The notes beneath the pieces are model-generated. The model was not told where the DNA came from. It did no database searches and worked only from the letters and a program-made list of their open reading frames with translations. Positions 50,565-59,081 of a DNA stretch of 64,000 nt are shown here, piece by piece. The DNA is from Bacillota bacterium. GTDB lineage: Bacteria > Bacillota > UBA4882 > UBA8346. The stretch lies in contig JAEVYU010000050.1 of the NCBI GenBank assembly GCA_023392595.1, positions 1 through 64,000 on the forward strand. Direction: 5' to 3'. Both the position numbers and the translations under genes were made by a program. Numbering within the stretch: the stretch's first letter is position 1; the number at the start of each line of letters is the position of its first letter.

Positions 50565-50655
50565 CCGGCGATCAATGGCAAACGATAAGAATTATCCGTT
50601 TACTTTAGACCCGTAACTTTGCGTCTCCGGTTTTCACTGGATTTGCCATTAGCTA
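50558..50655 (-). promoter_or_regulatory. Cyclic di-GMP-I riboswitch (GEMM) aptamer
   Basis: Reading the minus strand, the GEMM-I signatures occur in order: AATGGCAAATCCAGTGAAAA (P2 start with GNRA tetraloop GAAA), then GGAGACGCAAAG, then ACGGGTCTAAAG, a hairpin AACGGATAA-TTC-TTATCGTT, and GCCGGACCGCC that pairs back to GGGTC as P3. These match the known class by sequence and order. The downstream target is the small gene at 50283-50489. Confidence 0.88.
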
Positions 50656-51050
50656 ATAAAGTTGCATATCTGATAAATTTCTCTTGATAAGAGAATAAGG
50701 GAAAAACGTTGATTTGTCAATGATTAATCAGGAAGATTTAATTTAATTTTAATCAATGATTGGAAAGAGGATTGATCTTCAAAGGCTAATAAGAACGATG
50801 GGTTTAAACATAGAGCCCATCTCATGAATCCTTTATTTGTTGGTTTTGAACCAATAATGTTAATTGAATATCGATAGAATAGAATTTATTCATTACAATG
50901 CTATTATCCGAAATGATAAATGAATCGATTGAAATACAACAACAGTCTGAGGTAATATAGTGATAATAGGTATCGATTGCGGAGGGAATCCGTTATTTTG
51001 AGTCTTTGGAAGTTGGCGGGAGGGATTTTTTATAAAAGGAGTTTATTCAA
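50656..51050. other. Intergenic region between riboswitch and cheY-like gene
   Basis: This AT-rich stretch presumably contains the divergent promoters of the riboswitch transcript (minus) and the CheY-like gene (plus). No gene is supported and no clear -35/-10 pair stands out. Confidence 0.4.
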
Positions 51051-51413
51051 ATGAAAAAAATCATGGTGGTAGATGATGCTGCTTTTATCAGGAAATCGTT
51101 AATCATGATTTTCCAACAAAATGGGTTTGAGATAGCTGGTGAAGCTGGAAACGGAGTGGAAGCCGTATTGAAATACAAAGAACTAAAACCGGATTTGGTA
51201 ACGATGGATATCACCATGCCTGAAATGAATGGAATTGATGCCGTTAAAGCTATTAAAGAATTTGAACCCGATTGTAAGATTTTGGTCGTTTCTGCGGCGG
51301 GCAAAGAAGAAATGGTTCGGGAAGCCGTTATGTCGGGGGCCAAAGGTTTTATTGTTAAGCCCTTTAGTGAAGAGAAGGTTATCACGATGGCTAAGAAAAT
51401 CCTTGGGTTATGA
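51051..51413 (+). CDS. Stand-alone CheY-like response regulator
   Basis: A 120-residue single receiver domain: acidic V-V-D-D-A-A-F, phospho-acceptor Asp in V-T-M-D-I-T-M-P-E-M-N-G (about residue 53), V-V-S-A-A-G and the invariant Lys in F-I-V-K-P-F. With no output domain it acts by binding a partner such as the flagellar motor or a kinase relay. No chemotaxis genes adjoin it. AAAAGGAG precedes the ATG. It is divergent from the c-di-GMP riboswitch gene. Confidence 0.92.
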   Translation: MKKIMVVDDAAFIRKSLIMIFQQNGFEIAGEAGNGVEAVLKYKELKPDLVTMDITMPEMNGIDAVKAIKEFEPDCKILVVSAAGKEEMVREAVMSGAKGFIVKPFSEEKVITMAKKILGL

Positions 51414-51488
51414 AGGTAAAATGATATACCGATGTCTTGGGTTATAAAAAATCAGCAGTGAGTCGGATATATAAAAATCAAAGTAGGA

Positions 51489-51520
51489 AGAGACTGCCCT
51501 TAGGGACAGTCTCTTATTAT
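51489..51520 (+). terminator. Terminator downstream of cheY-like gene
   Basis: AGAGACTG-CCC pairs with GGG-ACAGTCTCT around TTA (51489-51514), followed by TATTATTT. Confidence 0.75.
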
Positions 51521-51896
51521 TTGGTCAATGCGGCCATCAGTATCCAGGTCTATAACCATAACATCTGGGACGACCAAACTGCAGATAAAATCACTTAACT
51601 CCTCTTCGGGGATTTCTGCATGATACGGTCCCGAATGTCAAGAAACAAGATGCTTGTTCCGTATAAGCATTATCTGCATTTTCTTCATAATTGTTATAAT
51701 CGACATTCTCTAACATTCCCGTTTGATAGGAGTTTTGTATCGGTAATATATTATGAACTCGGAATGAAATGAGTACTAGTTTTCAATACAATTTTGTAAG
51801 ACCTATTGGGAGGGCTGACAAAATTACATTTATTCTTGATAAGAGGGTATGATTTCGTTGCAATTTGTGAAAACTATTCGAAAGGAGATGCACAAA
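51521..51896. other. Intergenic region, nothing recognised
   Basis: Beyond the ribosome site of the next gene (AAAGGAG at 51881-51887) no gene, repeat or clear promoter is seen. Confidence 0.4.
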
Positions 51897-52451
51897 ATGA
51901 AAAGTATACTCATTGTTCTCGTTATATTGATTATTCCGTCGTTGACCTTTGCTGGCGATTATAAGACCCTAATTTTAGGAGAATGCCAAGACATAACAGC
52001 CCAAAAATTTGTTGCATTAGCTAAAAACGGGGATATTAAGCTTAAAGGTAATGGTCTTTTTACTAAAATTTTAAATTATGATGTGGAAATATATCCGGGG
52101 TTTTTTGATAAGAAATTATATTCGATAGAACTTTATTTTCCTAAAAGTGATGTCAGCGCTGATGTGGAGTATTTAATCGAAGATGAAATAAAACCCATGA
52201 TTATGAAAGTTTATGGGGAACCGACTAAAAAGTTTGATTATCCGAGTTCTCTCGATATAAGTCCTGGATATTTAAGTTATTGCTATCAATGGCTATTTCA
52301 AAATAAAACCATCATCATTGGCGTCACGAAAGATGTGGGCGAGACTCTTTCAACGTGTGGAGCTGAAATTATGATATTGGATACTGAGTTGGCGAAGGCC
52401 AGGGAAGCCAGTAAATTGAAAATGCAAATGGAATCCGGAAAGGACTTTTAA
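51897..52451 (+). CDS. Secreted protein of unknown function
   Basis: A 184-residue protein with a clear signal peptide (residues 1-19, ending T-F-A-G) and a soluble domain rich in beta-type segments with V-E-I-Y-P-G-F and V-Y-G-E-P-T-K-K-F. The latter resembles a motif of short secreted proteins that probe a Y-G-x-P turn. Three cysteines are present in the mature part. I do not recognise the family. ATG 51897 was chosen for AAAGGAG at nine bases. The frame extends upstream to 51849 without a site. Confidence 0.72.
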   Translation: MKSILIVLVILIIPSLTFAGDYKTLILGECQDITAQKFVALAKNGDIKLKGNGLFTKILNYDVEIYPGFFDKKLYSIELYFPKSDVSADVEYLIEDEIKPMIMKVYGEPTKKFDYPSSLDISPGYLSYCYQWLFQNKTIIIGVTKDVGETLSTCGAEIMILDTELAKAREASKLKMQMESGKDF

Positions 52452-52632
52452 ATTCACGTTTATCAGCTACCGTTTCTATTTATATGGCATAAGGGAAGCC
52501 GGGAATTTCTGATTTTGGTGAACCGATAGGCAAATCACAAAAAATCCTTTTATGAGGGGGTATCATCGTTGCAATATTGGTCAATACTTATTCTTGATAA
52601 TGTTTAGGTACATTACAAATGGAGGGATACAT

Positions 52633-52794
52633 GTGATAATAAAGGCTCCTGGTCAAGGGAAGAGCGGAGAGAACATCATTAATAACAAAATACGTAGCTT
52701 CAGTAAAGAAGAATTTGATTTAATGGCTAAAACATTGATTGAGATAGCCTTTTATCAGGCGAATGGGAAAATGAATAAAAAGGGAAGCAGTTAA
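52633..52794 (+). CDS. Small hypothetical protein
   Basis: A 53-residue basic protein from GTG 52633, six to eight bases after GGAGGG. S-F-S-K-E-E-F-D-L-M-A-K-T-L-I-E-I is a probable amphipathic helix. No family is recognised. The longer frame from 52552 has no ribosome site. Confidence 0.45.
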   Translation: MIIKAPGQGKSGENIINNKIRSFSKEEFDLMAKTLIEIAFYQANGKMNKKGSS

Positions 52795-52994
52795 GCGAAT
52801 GGAATCGTTTTGATGCCACGGAAAGGCGGAGATTACCCCCTGGTAGACATAAGAGGGAAGGATTGGGATTCGGTCAATCTTTCAAGGGTTTTCGAAAATT
52901 TACCAATATGACATTTAGTAATTTTTATGAATAGAAGGAATATTTTAGAAATTGAAGAATATATTTAGAAACAATATTATTTGAGGTGCAAAAA

Positions 52995-53023
52995 TTGAAA
53001 ACCGGTAAATTCCGTGATATAAT
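52995..53023 (+). promoter_or_regulatory. Promoter of the 2TM/GAF-like gene
   Basis: TTGAAA (52995-53000), 17 bases and TATAAT (53018-53023) lie 55 bases before ATG 53078. This is a good sigma-A promoter. Confidence 0.65.
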
Positions 53024-53077
53024 TGGGACAAGACAAAAATTGGCTAGTTATACTTTTTTTGGCCTTGGTCTTCTGCA

Positions 53078-53896
53078 ATGAGCACTACCCGTTTTCATAA
53101 TAAGAAAAGATTGATTTGGAATTTGATATTTGTTTCTTTGCCAGCGATCGTTACTTATTTTTCCAAGGATGATTATAGTTTTTCGGCTGTATTTCATTAT
53201 TTTAAGATCCATTTGCCTTCTAATTCTATTACCGAATGGCGTTTTAAGGTTGGGCTTGCTGCAGCAGTGTTAATCCAAATTGGTGTTTACGTTCAGCTTG
53301 CTGCCCTTGATAAAGAACGGGAACGGCTGGCTAGCAACCTGCAAAACTATTTAAAAATCCATAAACAGTTGGCATTGAAAATAATCGGACAGACAATAAA
53401 TGTACCGGAACAAAATATAGTAAATACAGAAGTGAAAGTGTATCTTTGCAAAAAAAACAGGTTTAGGGCCTTCATAGAAGGATTATCACTGGGATTCATA
53501 AAAGCCAAAACTACGTTTATCGAAAAGAATATAAAAGAGTTCGGGCAGACACACTATACCGAATTGACTTTTGAAGCTTCCCCAAGGCCTCAAGGACTAA
53601 TTTCCAGCTGTTACAATACGAAACGTTTGGTTTTGGATAAGCACTTTAACCCAAGGCATGCTTATTTACAGCTGGATCCTTACCAACAGGAGAGACTGGC
53701 TGACGTTAAATTCATCGCTTGTTGCCCGGTATTTAAGGGCCGAAATGTTAAGGCTGTTTTAGTTTTTGAATCAAGAGAACCTATCTTGTTTGATGATGGT
53801 CTCAATGAAGTCTTTTGCGCAAAAATGAGAGATTACAGAGATCAATTGGAAAGTGAGTTTCCAAAACTCTTTGAACATATAAAGGAAGGGAACTAA
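53078..53896 (+). CDS. Two-helix membrane protein with GAF-like domain
   Basis: A 272-residue protein with two membrane helices (about residues 12-30 and 57-77), a short coiled helix (about 80-105), a middle region to about 165 and a C-terminal segment (about 185-250: A-D-V-K-F-I-A-C-C-P-V-F then V-K-A-V-L-V-F-E-S-R) that looks like the core of a GAF sensor domain. It would place a small-molecule sensor under the membrane. The family is not recognised. It forms an operon with the 61-residue gene that starts immediately after its stop codon. Confidence 0.6.
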   Translation: MSTTRFHNKKRLIWNLIFVSLPAIVTYFSKDDYSFSAVFHYFKIHLPSNSITEWRFKVGLAAAVLIQIGVYVQLAALDKERERLASNLQNYLKIHKQLALKIIGQTINVPEQNIVNTEVKVYLCKKNRFRAFIEGLSLGFIKAKTTFIEKNIKEFGQTHYTELTFEASPRPQGLISSCYNTKRLVLDKHFNPRHAYLQLDPYQQERLADVKFIACCPVFKGRNVKAVLVFESREPILFDDGLNEVFCAKMRDYRDQLESEFPKLFEHIKEGN

Positions 53897-54082
53897 ATGT
53901 ATATTGCCAAAGAAGAACCACGTGCCAATTCGCAACGAGGCTCGTTGTTCGACCTGAGTGAGTTATATTCCGGAGATACGAGTATTATATGCAATTCTCC
54001 GTCCGAATACCGAACCAAAAATGGTCAGTCCATTAACAGTTATCGGAAGATAGCAGCGAAATCAAGAAGAAAAGCACGTTAA
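53897..54082 (+). CDS. Small basic-tailed protein, partner of 2TM/GAF protein
   Basis: A 61-residue protein, acidic at first and strongly basic at its end (K-I-A-A-K-S-R-R-K-A-R). Its ATG follows the upstream stop directly, with GGAAGGGA upstream, so it is translationally coupled. No family is recognised. The basic tail could bind nucleic acid or lipid head groups. Confidence 0.55.
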   Translation: MYIAKEEPRANSQRGSLFDLSELYSGDTSIICNSPSEYRTKNGQSINSYRKIAAKSRRKAR

Positions 54083-54448
54083 AGAGTTAGAAGAATAAAG
54101 AGTAATGTGTTTGTGTTTTCGGCAGTACATGAGGAGTCAAATGTTTTTTGACAAATCATTTTTGGTAATTGATTTATTAGAATAATTAATTAACATAAGA
54201 TAAAAACATGAAAAGGCGATGGTTCACCCTGGCTTTGTTTGGCGACTAAGGGCTGGAATTGGCAACCCTTATCAGCGAATCCGGGGTGAACATTTTTTCA
54301 GATAAAAGAGGACATTTAAATTTTTTTTGATCGTAATGGATGGCAAAAATATCGTTTTTCCGTAACTTCAAAAGCAAGAATATAGATAATGAATATACAA
54401 CAAGAAATTATATTTGCTAAAGAATGTCTGAATTTTTGTTTTTCGATC
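54083..54448. other. Intergenic region with a structured element
   Basis: It contains the branched hairpin at 54222-54298. The rest is AT-rich without genes. Confidence 0.5.
54222..54298 (+). ncRNA. Candidate structured RNA or branched terminator
   Basis: GTTCACCC (54222-54229) pairs perfectly with GGGTGAAC (54284-54291), enclosing a second stem TAAGGG/CCCTTA (54247-54272), and is followed by six Ts. The size and internal stem exceed a plain terminator. It does not match SRP RNA, tmRNA or a riboswitch that I know. It may terminate the 53078-54082 operon. Confidence 0.4.
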
Positions 54449-54527
54449 TTGACAACTAGGTTACCATCGTTTAACATTTAAATTAATTAATTAGTAGAAA
54501 AAATAATTAATCTTAAGGTTAAGATTA
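54449..54527 (+). promoter_or_regulatory. ROK gene promoter and 20-bp palindromic operator
   Basis: TTGACA (54449-54454) with a TAACAT-like -10 (54472-54477) is followed by TAATCTTAAGGTTAAGATTA (54508-54527), a perfect palindrome 16 bases before the ROK start. This suits autoregulation by the ROK protein. Confidence 0.65.
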
Positions 54528-54542
54528 TTCTATGAGGTTGAC

Positions 54543-55733
54543 ATGAATTATTTGCGTGGGGAAAATATGGGGGATGTCCGGAAAAATAACCGGACCAAAT
54601 TTTTAGAGATTATGTTTAAATACGGATCAATTTCACGATCTGAAATCAGTGAAATTTCCGGATTGACGCCTCCGACTGTTTCGGCGCTGGCTAACGAGCT
54701 CCTGAGCGAGAATATCGTTGAAGAATTCGGTATTGATACAGGTAAACAGGCTGTGGGACGTAAAAGAATTCAAATGCGTTTGGTGAACAACGGCCGATTG
54801 GTTATTGGAGTTGAAATCGGTGTTAAACAGGTATTAGTGGGTCTAGTGAATTTAAATGGCGAGATACTCGTTAAACGGTCAGCGATGATCGGTTTAAAAA
54901 ACCCGGATACAGTAATTCATCAGACCATTGACTTGATCAAAAGTATTCTTAAAGATTGTCAGGCCGATAAAGTTATTGGGATCGGCGTCGGAGCCACCGG
55001 ACTTGTAGATAATCAGGCCGGCGTGATTCGAAATTCCCCCAATTTGGATTGGAGAAATATTCCGTTACAAGATTTGTTGGAGCGTGAGTTTTCAATCCCG
55101 GTCGTGGTTGATAATAATGTCCGTTTAATGGCTTTAGGGGAAAATACTTTTCTGAATCAATGGAGCGAAGTTTCCCGACTTATTTTAGTCCATGTCGGTT
55201 ACGGTATCGGGTGCGGAATTATCTTGAACGGACAATTATATTATGGCAATTCATTCAGCGCGGGTGAACTTGGTCATACTGTAATTTTACCCAATGGCCC
55301 TCTGTGCAGTTGTGGTAAGTGCGGCTGCTTGGAAACATTAGCTTCCGGACGGGCAATCACTTCAGCCTATTTGCAAAAAAAGTCTCTGGATAATTTGGGA
55401 TATAGCCGGGTCTTGGAAGAATTACTAAAAGATGCCGACAAAAAACAAAAAGAAGCCGTTGATATTTTAACACAGGCCAGTACTTATATGGGATATGGCA
55501 TTATCAATTTAATCAGCTTGTTTGCACCCGATGCAATCATTTTACACGGTTCAATTTTTCATTCCGCTGTCTATACGGAACCCATTATGAGACTGATTCA
55601 AACAAACAACTATGGGAATAATGAACGGATTAAAATCAAACAAAGCCATGTTGATGATGAATTGGTTATTTTAGGAGCTGGGGCTTTAGCGTTGCAAAAA
55701 TTTTTGATTTGTAAAGCAGTTAGTGGGTATTGA
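54543..55733 (+). CDS. ROK-family transcriptional repressor (XylR/NagC type)
   Basis: A 396-residue regulator. The N-terminal winged helix (S-I-S-R-S-E-I-S-E-I-S-G-L-T-P-P-T-V-S, about residues 30-48) is followed by a ROK sugar-kinase-like domain with G-V-G-A-T-G-L-V and the zinc motif C-S-C-G-K-C-G-C-L-E (about residue 258-267). By family it binds a sugar and leaves DNA. It precedes and probably controls the sugar uptake operon beginning at 55904. The start ATG 54543 could also be ATG 54567. Confidence 0.93.
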   Translation: MNYLRGENMGDVRKNNRTKFLEIMFKYGSISRSEISEISGLTPPTVSALANELLSENIVEEFGIDTGKQAVGRKRIQMRLVNNGRLVIGVEIGVKQVLVGLVNLNGEILVKRSAMIGLKNPDTVIHQTIDLIKSILKDCQADKVIGIGVGATGLVDNQAGVIRNSPNLDWRNIPLQDLLEREFSIPVVVDNNVRLMALGENTFLNQWSEVSRLILVHVGYGIGCGIILNGQLYYGNSFSAGELGHTVILPNGPLCSCGKCGCLETLASGRAITSAYLQKKSLDNLGYSRVLEELLKDADKKQKEAVDILTQASTYMGYGIINLISLFAPDAIILHGSIFHSAVYTEPIMRLIQTNNYGNNERIKIKQSHVDDELVILGAGALALQKFLICKAVSGY

Positions 55734-55903
55734 TGGAATGATTTTAACTCATTTTAGTTAATAAGTCTAAATAATTATCTATATAAAAATGATTCAGCAT
55801 TCGGTTTGATGGAATGATATTGCAAAGGGGGGATTATTGCCTTATAAAACATTTTGATTTATGAAACAGGAGTGTATGAAAAAATTTCAAGGGAGAATGA
55901 GAC

Positions 55904-57166
55904 ATGAGAAAAATTATTTTTATAATTTGCATGATTTTTAGCATCATTTTTTCCTCTGTGGGACTTGGATTAGCGGCAGAGAAGAAAATCACATTGCGGT
56001 TTGCCAATTGGGGTTCTACTGAAAAGGCCACTAGTGATTTATTTAAGAAAATGATTGCTGACTTTGAGGGAAAAAATCCAAATATTAAAATTGATTCAGT
56101 GGCATTTCCTTATGGCGATATCAAACAACAGGTCCTGGTTATGTCGGCTGCGGGAGATGTAATTGATGTTGTTCAGGCAGAACGTCCGATGGTGGATTCC
56201 TATATCGGCTCGGGTTATGTGAGCGAGATCGAGCATTATTTCAGCAAGAATTATCTAAATGATTTTTATCCCAATATTTTGGGTGATTTGAAAAGTGGCG
56301 GCAAACTCTATGGCATTCCGTGGATCGCCAGTCCTTGGGTTTTGATTTATAATAAAGACCTGTTTGCCAAGGCCGGTTTAAATCCCAATATCCCGCCCCA
56401 GAATATGGCTCAATTAATGGATGCCGCGTCGAAGTTATCGGAACTAAAAGATAAGGACGGCAATGCGGTTTACGGATTAGGGGAAACCACCGGCAATGTT
56501 CCAATCAGCGGAAGTTCCATTTATCGGGTTATGTTGTCTTTTGGCGGAGGAATCTGGAGCAAGAAGGGGAAAGTTGTCGTCAATACGAAAGAAAATGTTG
56601 AAGCATTCAAATATTTGAAAACCCTTTATGAAAAGAAATATAATCCGGAAACGGCTAAATTAAAAGATCTCCGTAATCTAATGGCGATTGGACGCCTCGG
56701 AATGTATTATGATCAAACATGGGGTATTGGCGGTGTTTTTGGAATTAATCCGGCAATGAAATCCCAAATTGGAATGGCTCCTATCCCGGCCACCGGTGTA
56801 ACAAACGGTCTCAGTAATTTAAGCGCCCATGTTTTATGTATTATGAAAGATTCCAAACACAAAAAAGAGGCGGCCAAGTTCGTCGAATTTATTACCTCCA
56901 AGGATATACTGGTCAATCTTTATAAACAGACTCCGTTTTTTGCGCCCCGGATGTCTGTTGATAACCTTCCCGAGTTTCACGAGGCAATGTTAAAGGGTGC
57001 TAAAGACGGTGTAAAACAGATTGTTCCGCTTGCTAAACAAAATCCCAATTATGAAAATGCCTATTTGGAACTGGTCAATGCAGCGCAACGCGTGACTCTT
57101 GCTCGTGAAGCTCCGGAGACGGTGGTCAAGAATTTAGAAGTTAAGCTACAAACCATCTTGAAATAA
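55904..57166 (+). CDS. Family 1 sugar ABC solute-binding protein
   Basis: A 420-residue exported binder. Signal peptide to about residue 25 (L-G-L-A-A-E). Then T-L-R-F-A-N-W-G, V-I-D-V-V-Q-A-E and G-I-P-W-I-A-S-P-W-V-L-I-Y-N-K-D as in MalE/UgpB-like binders. It captures an unknown saccharide for the permeases that follow. GGGAGAATGAG precedes the ATG. It is the first gene of the ROK-linked operon. Confidence 0.9.
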   Translation: MRKIIFIICMIFSIIFSSVGLGLAAEKKITLRFANWGSTEKATSDLFKKMIADFEGKNPNIKIDSVAFPYGDIKQQVLVMSAAGDVIDVVQAERPMVDSYIGSGYVSEIEHYFSKNYLNDFYPNILGDLKSGGKLYGIPWIASPWVLIYNKDLFAKAGLNPNIPPQNMAQLMDAASKLSELKDKDGNAVYGLGETTGNVPISGSSIYRVMLSFGGGIWSKKGKVVVNTKENVEAFKYLKTLYEKKYNPETAKLKDLRNLMAIGRLGMYYDQTWGIGGVFGINPAMKSQIGMAPIPATGVTNGLSNLSAHVLCIMKDSKHKKEAAKFVEFITSKDILVNLYKQTPFFAPRMSVDNLPEFHEAMLKGAKDGVKQIVPLAKQNPNYENAYLELVNAAQRVTLAREAPETVVKNLEVKLQTILK

Positions 57167-57234
57167 GGAAATTTCGTTTTCGCCATCGGGGGGAGGGTAT
57201 TCCCCTCGATGATTGAAAAAGGAAGGTAGAAAAA

Positions 57235-58137
57235 ATGCAGACGGGGATATTTTCCAGACGTAGCTTTAAGGATAAAACTTTTATCATTTTAACGTTATTG
57301 CCTACTGTAGTTGTGGTGATGTTCAGCTGTTTTATTCCGGTCATCCAATCGGTTTACATGAGTTTTTTTCGATATATATTATCCAGTGTGGGCCAATATT
57401 TCTGGAATAACTTTCAAAATTACCGTGAGATTTTTACTGAAGGGGAATTGTGGCCTGCTGTTGCAGTGACGCTTGAATATGTTTTTGTCGTGGTAATCCT
57501 CCAACTGGTCCTGGGAATGCTGTTGGCTTTAATATTAAATCGGGATATTTTTGGTAGAAAAATTATGCGCAGTTTGATTTTGATTCCCTGGATATATCCC
57601 ACGGTTATTACGGCTTTATTGTGGAGCTGGCTCTTTCATTCGCAATATGGAGTCCTGAATTATATTATGGTTTCGTTTCATATTCTTGAAAAACCTGTCT
57701 CTTGGCTTGGAAGCGTTGACCTGGCTCTTCCGAGTATCATGGTGACCTCTATTTGGAAGCAGTTGCCGTTGATGATTATTATGTTACTGGCCGGATTGCA
57801 ATCCATTCCAATTGAAATGTATGAAGCGGCTGTGATTGACGGCGCCAGAAAGCGTCAGGTGTTTCGCCATATTACGTTGCCATTCTTAAGGAATGTGATT
57901 CGAACAACAGTACTCATGTCAATTATTTTGAATTTCAAGCAATTTCCATTGTTTTGGATTATGACGGGCGGAGGGCCGGTCAATGCCACCAGTACTTTGG
58001 CAATTTACAGTTACCGTAACGCATTTGTCAATTTAAACTTCGGCAAAGGAGCGGCTGTGGCAGCCATTTGGCTTTTGATATTACTGTTAACCTATTTTAT
58101 TTTCGATAAGGTTTTCAAAGTGAATGAGATTGAATGA
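57235..58137 (+). CDS. MalF/UgpA-type sugar ABC permease
   Basis: A 300-residue permease with six helices and the EAA loop Y-E-A-A-V-I-D-G-A-R-K-R-Q-V-F-R-H-I-T-L-P (about residues 200-220). It pairs with the next permease. AAGGAAGG lies before the ATG. No ATPase gene is present in this operon, so a shared MsmX-like ATPase must serve it. Confidence 0.92.
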   Translation: MQTGIFSRRSFKDKTFIILTLLPTVVVVMFSCFIPVIQSVYMSFFRYILSSVGQYFWNNFQNYREIFTEGELWPAVAVTLEYVFVVVILQLVLGMLLALILNRDIFGRKIMRSLILIPWIYPTVITALLWSWLFHSQYGVLNYIMVSFHILEKPVSWLGSVDLALPSIMVTSIWKQLPLMIIMLLAGLQSIPIEMYEAAVIDGARKRQVFRHITLPFLRNVIRTTVLMSIILNFKQFPLFWIMTGGGPVNATSTLAIYSYRNAFVNLNFGKGAAVAAIWLLILLLTYFIFDKVFKVNEIE

Positions 58138-58979
58138 GGGGTCGGAAACTAATGAATAAGCGAGTTGGCATTGGCGCATATCTGATTTTATTTGTACTCA
58201 TGGTATTGCTGTTGTTTCCGGTGTATTGGATGTTTGTTACTTCACTCAAAACCAACCTGGTGATCTATCGATATCCTCCCGAGTGGTTTCCCCAGGCGCC
58301 AACTTTAGACAGTTACTTCAATCTGTTTAAGGGCGGGGATTTTATCGGATATTATATGAATAATTTTGTCGTTTCCATTTTAACCACCGTATTAACCATT
58401 ATCCTGGCGCTTTTTGCGGGTTATACCCTATCCCGGTTCCGTTTTAAGGGCAACAAACTTTTAATGCTTTCTCTTTTGTCAACCCAGATGTTTCCGGTGG
58501 TTGGGATTTTAATCGCTCTTTATGCCTTGTTTAAGTCGTTTCATCTGTTAAATACCCGACTGGGTTTGATTGTGGCGCTGACGGCCATGTCTTTGCCATT
58601 TTGCATTTGGCTGATCAAGGGATTTTTAGATGATATTCCATTATCTTTGGAAGAGGCGGCCTCAATCGACGGCTGCGGCCGGGTCGGCACATTGCTTCGC
58701 ATCGTGCTGCCTTTATGTAAGCCGGGGATTTTGGCAATCGGGATTTACACTTTCTTGCAGGCCTGGGATGATTTTGTGATTTGTTTGACTTTAATTACGA
58801 AAGACAGTCTACGGACGTTATCAACCGGAATTTCTCTGAAGTATTTGGGTGAATTATCCTATGACTGGGCAACGGTGATGACGATTTCAGTTATCGCTAC
58901 GGTTCCTTTATTGTTATTGTTCGTATTCTTCCAACGTTACATGATTCAAGGCCTGACGGCAGGCGGAGTTAAAGGTTGA
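58134..58979 (+). CDS. MalG/UgpE-type sugar ABC permease
   Basis: A 281-residue permease with six helices and the loop E-E-A-A-S-I-D-G-C-G-R-V-G-T-L-L-R-I-V-L-P (about residues 178-198), ending G-L-T-A-G-G-V-K-G. ATG 58134 overlaps the previous stop as ATGA. ATG 58152 with GAGGGG upstream is an alternative start. Confidence 0.92.
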   Translation: MRGRKLMNKRVGIGAYLILFVLMVLLLFPVYWMFVTSLKTNLVIYRYPPEWFPQAPTLDSYFNLFKGGDFIGYYMNNFVVSILTTVLTIILALFAGYTLSRFRFKGNKLLMLSLLSTQMFPVVGILIALYALFKSFHLLNTRLGLIVALTAMSLPFCIWLIKGFLDDIPLSLEEAASIDGCGRVGTLLRIVLPLCKPGILAIGIYTFLQAWDDFVICLTLITKDSLRTLSTGISLKYLGELSYDWATVMTISVIATVPLLLLFVFFQRYMIQGLTAGGVKG

Positions 58980-59081
58980 ATCGCCATCCTTCTGAATGTT
59001 TTTTTAGCCGAATCGTTAAGGATAAAAGGGATAAAATCAAATTTGACTTATATTCCAAATCGAAGGAGAGAGAGCGATATC

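Noticed and set aside
54222..54298. Small SRP RNA or known riboswitch
   Set aside because: The GGAAGGAAGCAGCC-like SRP core and other known signatures are missing.
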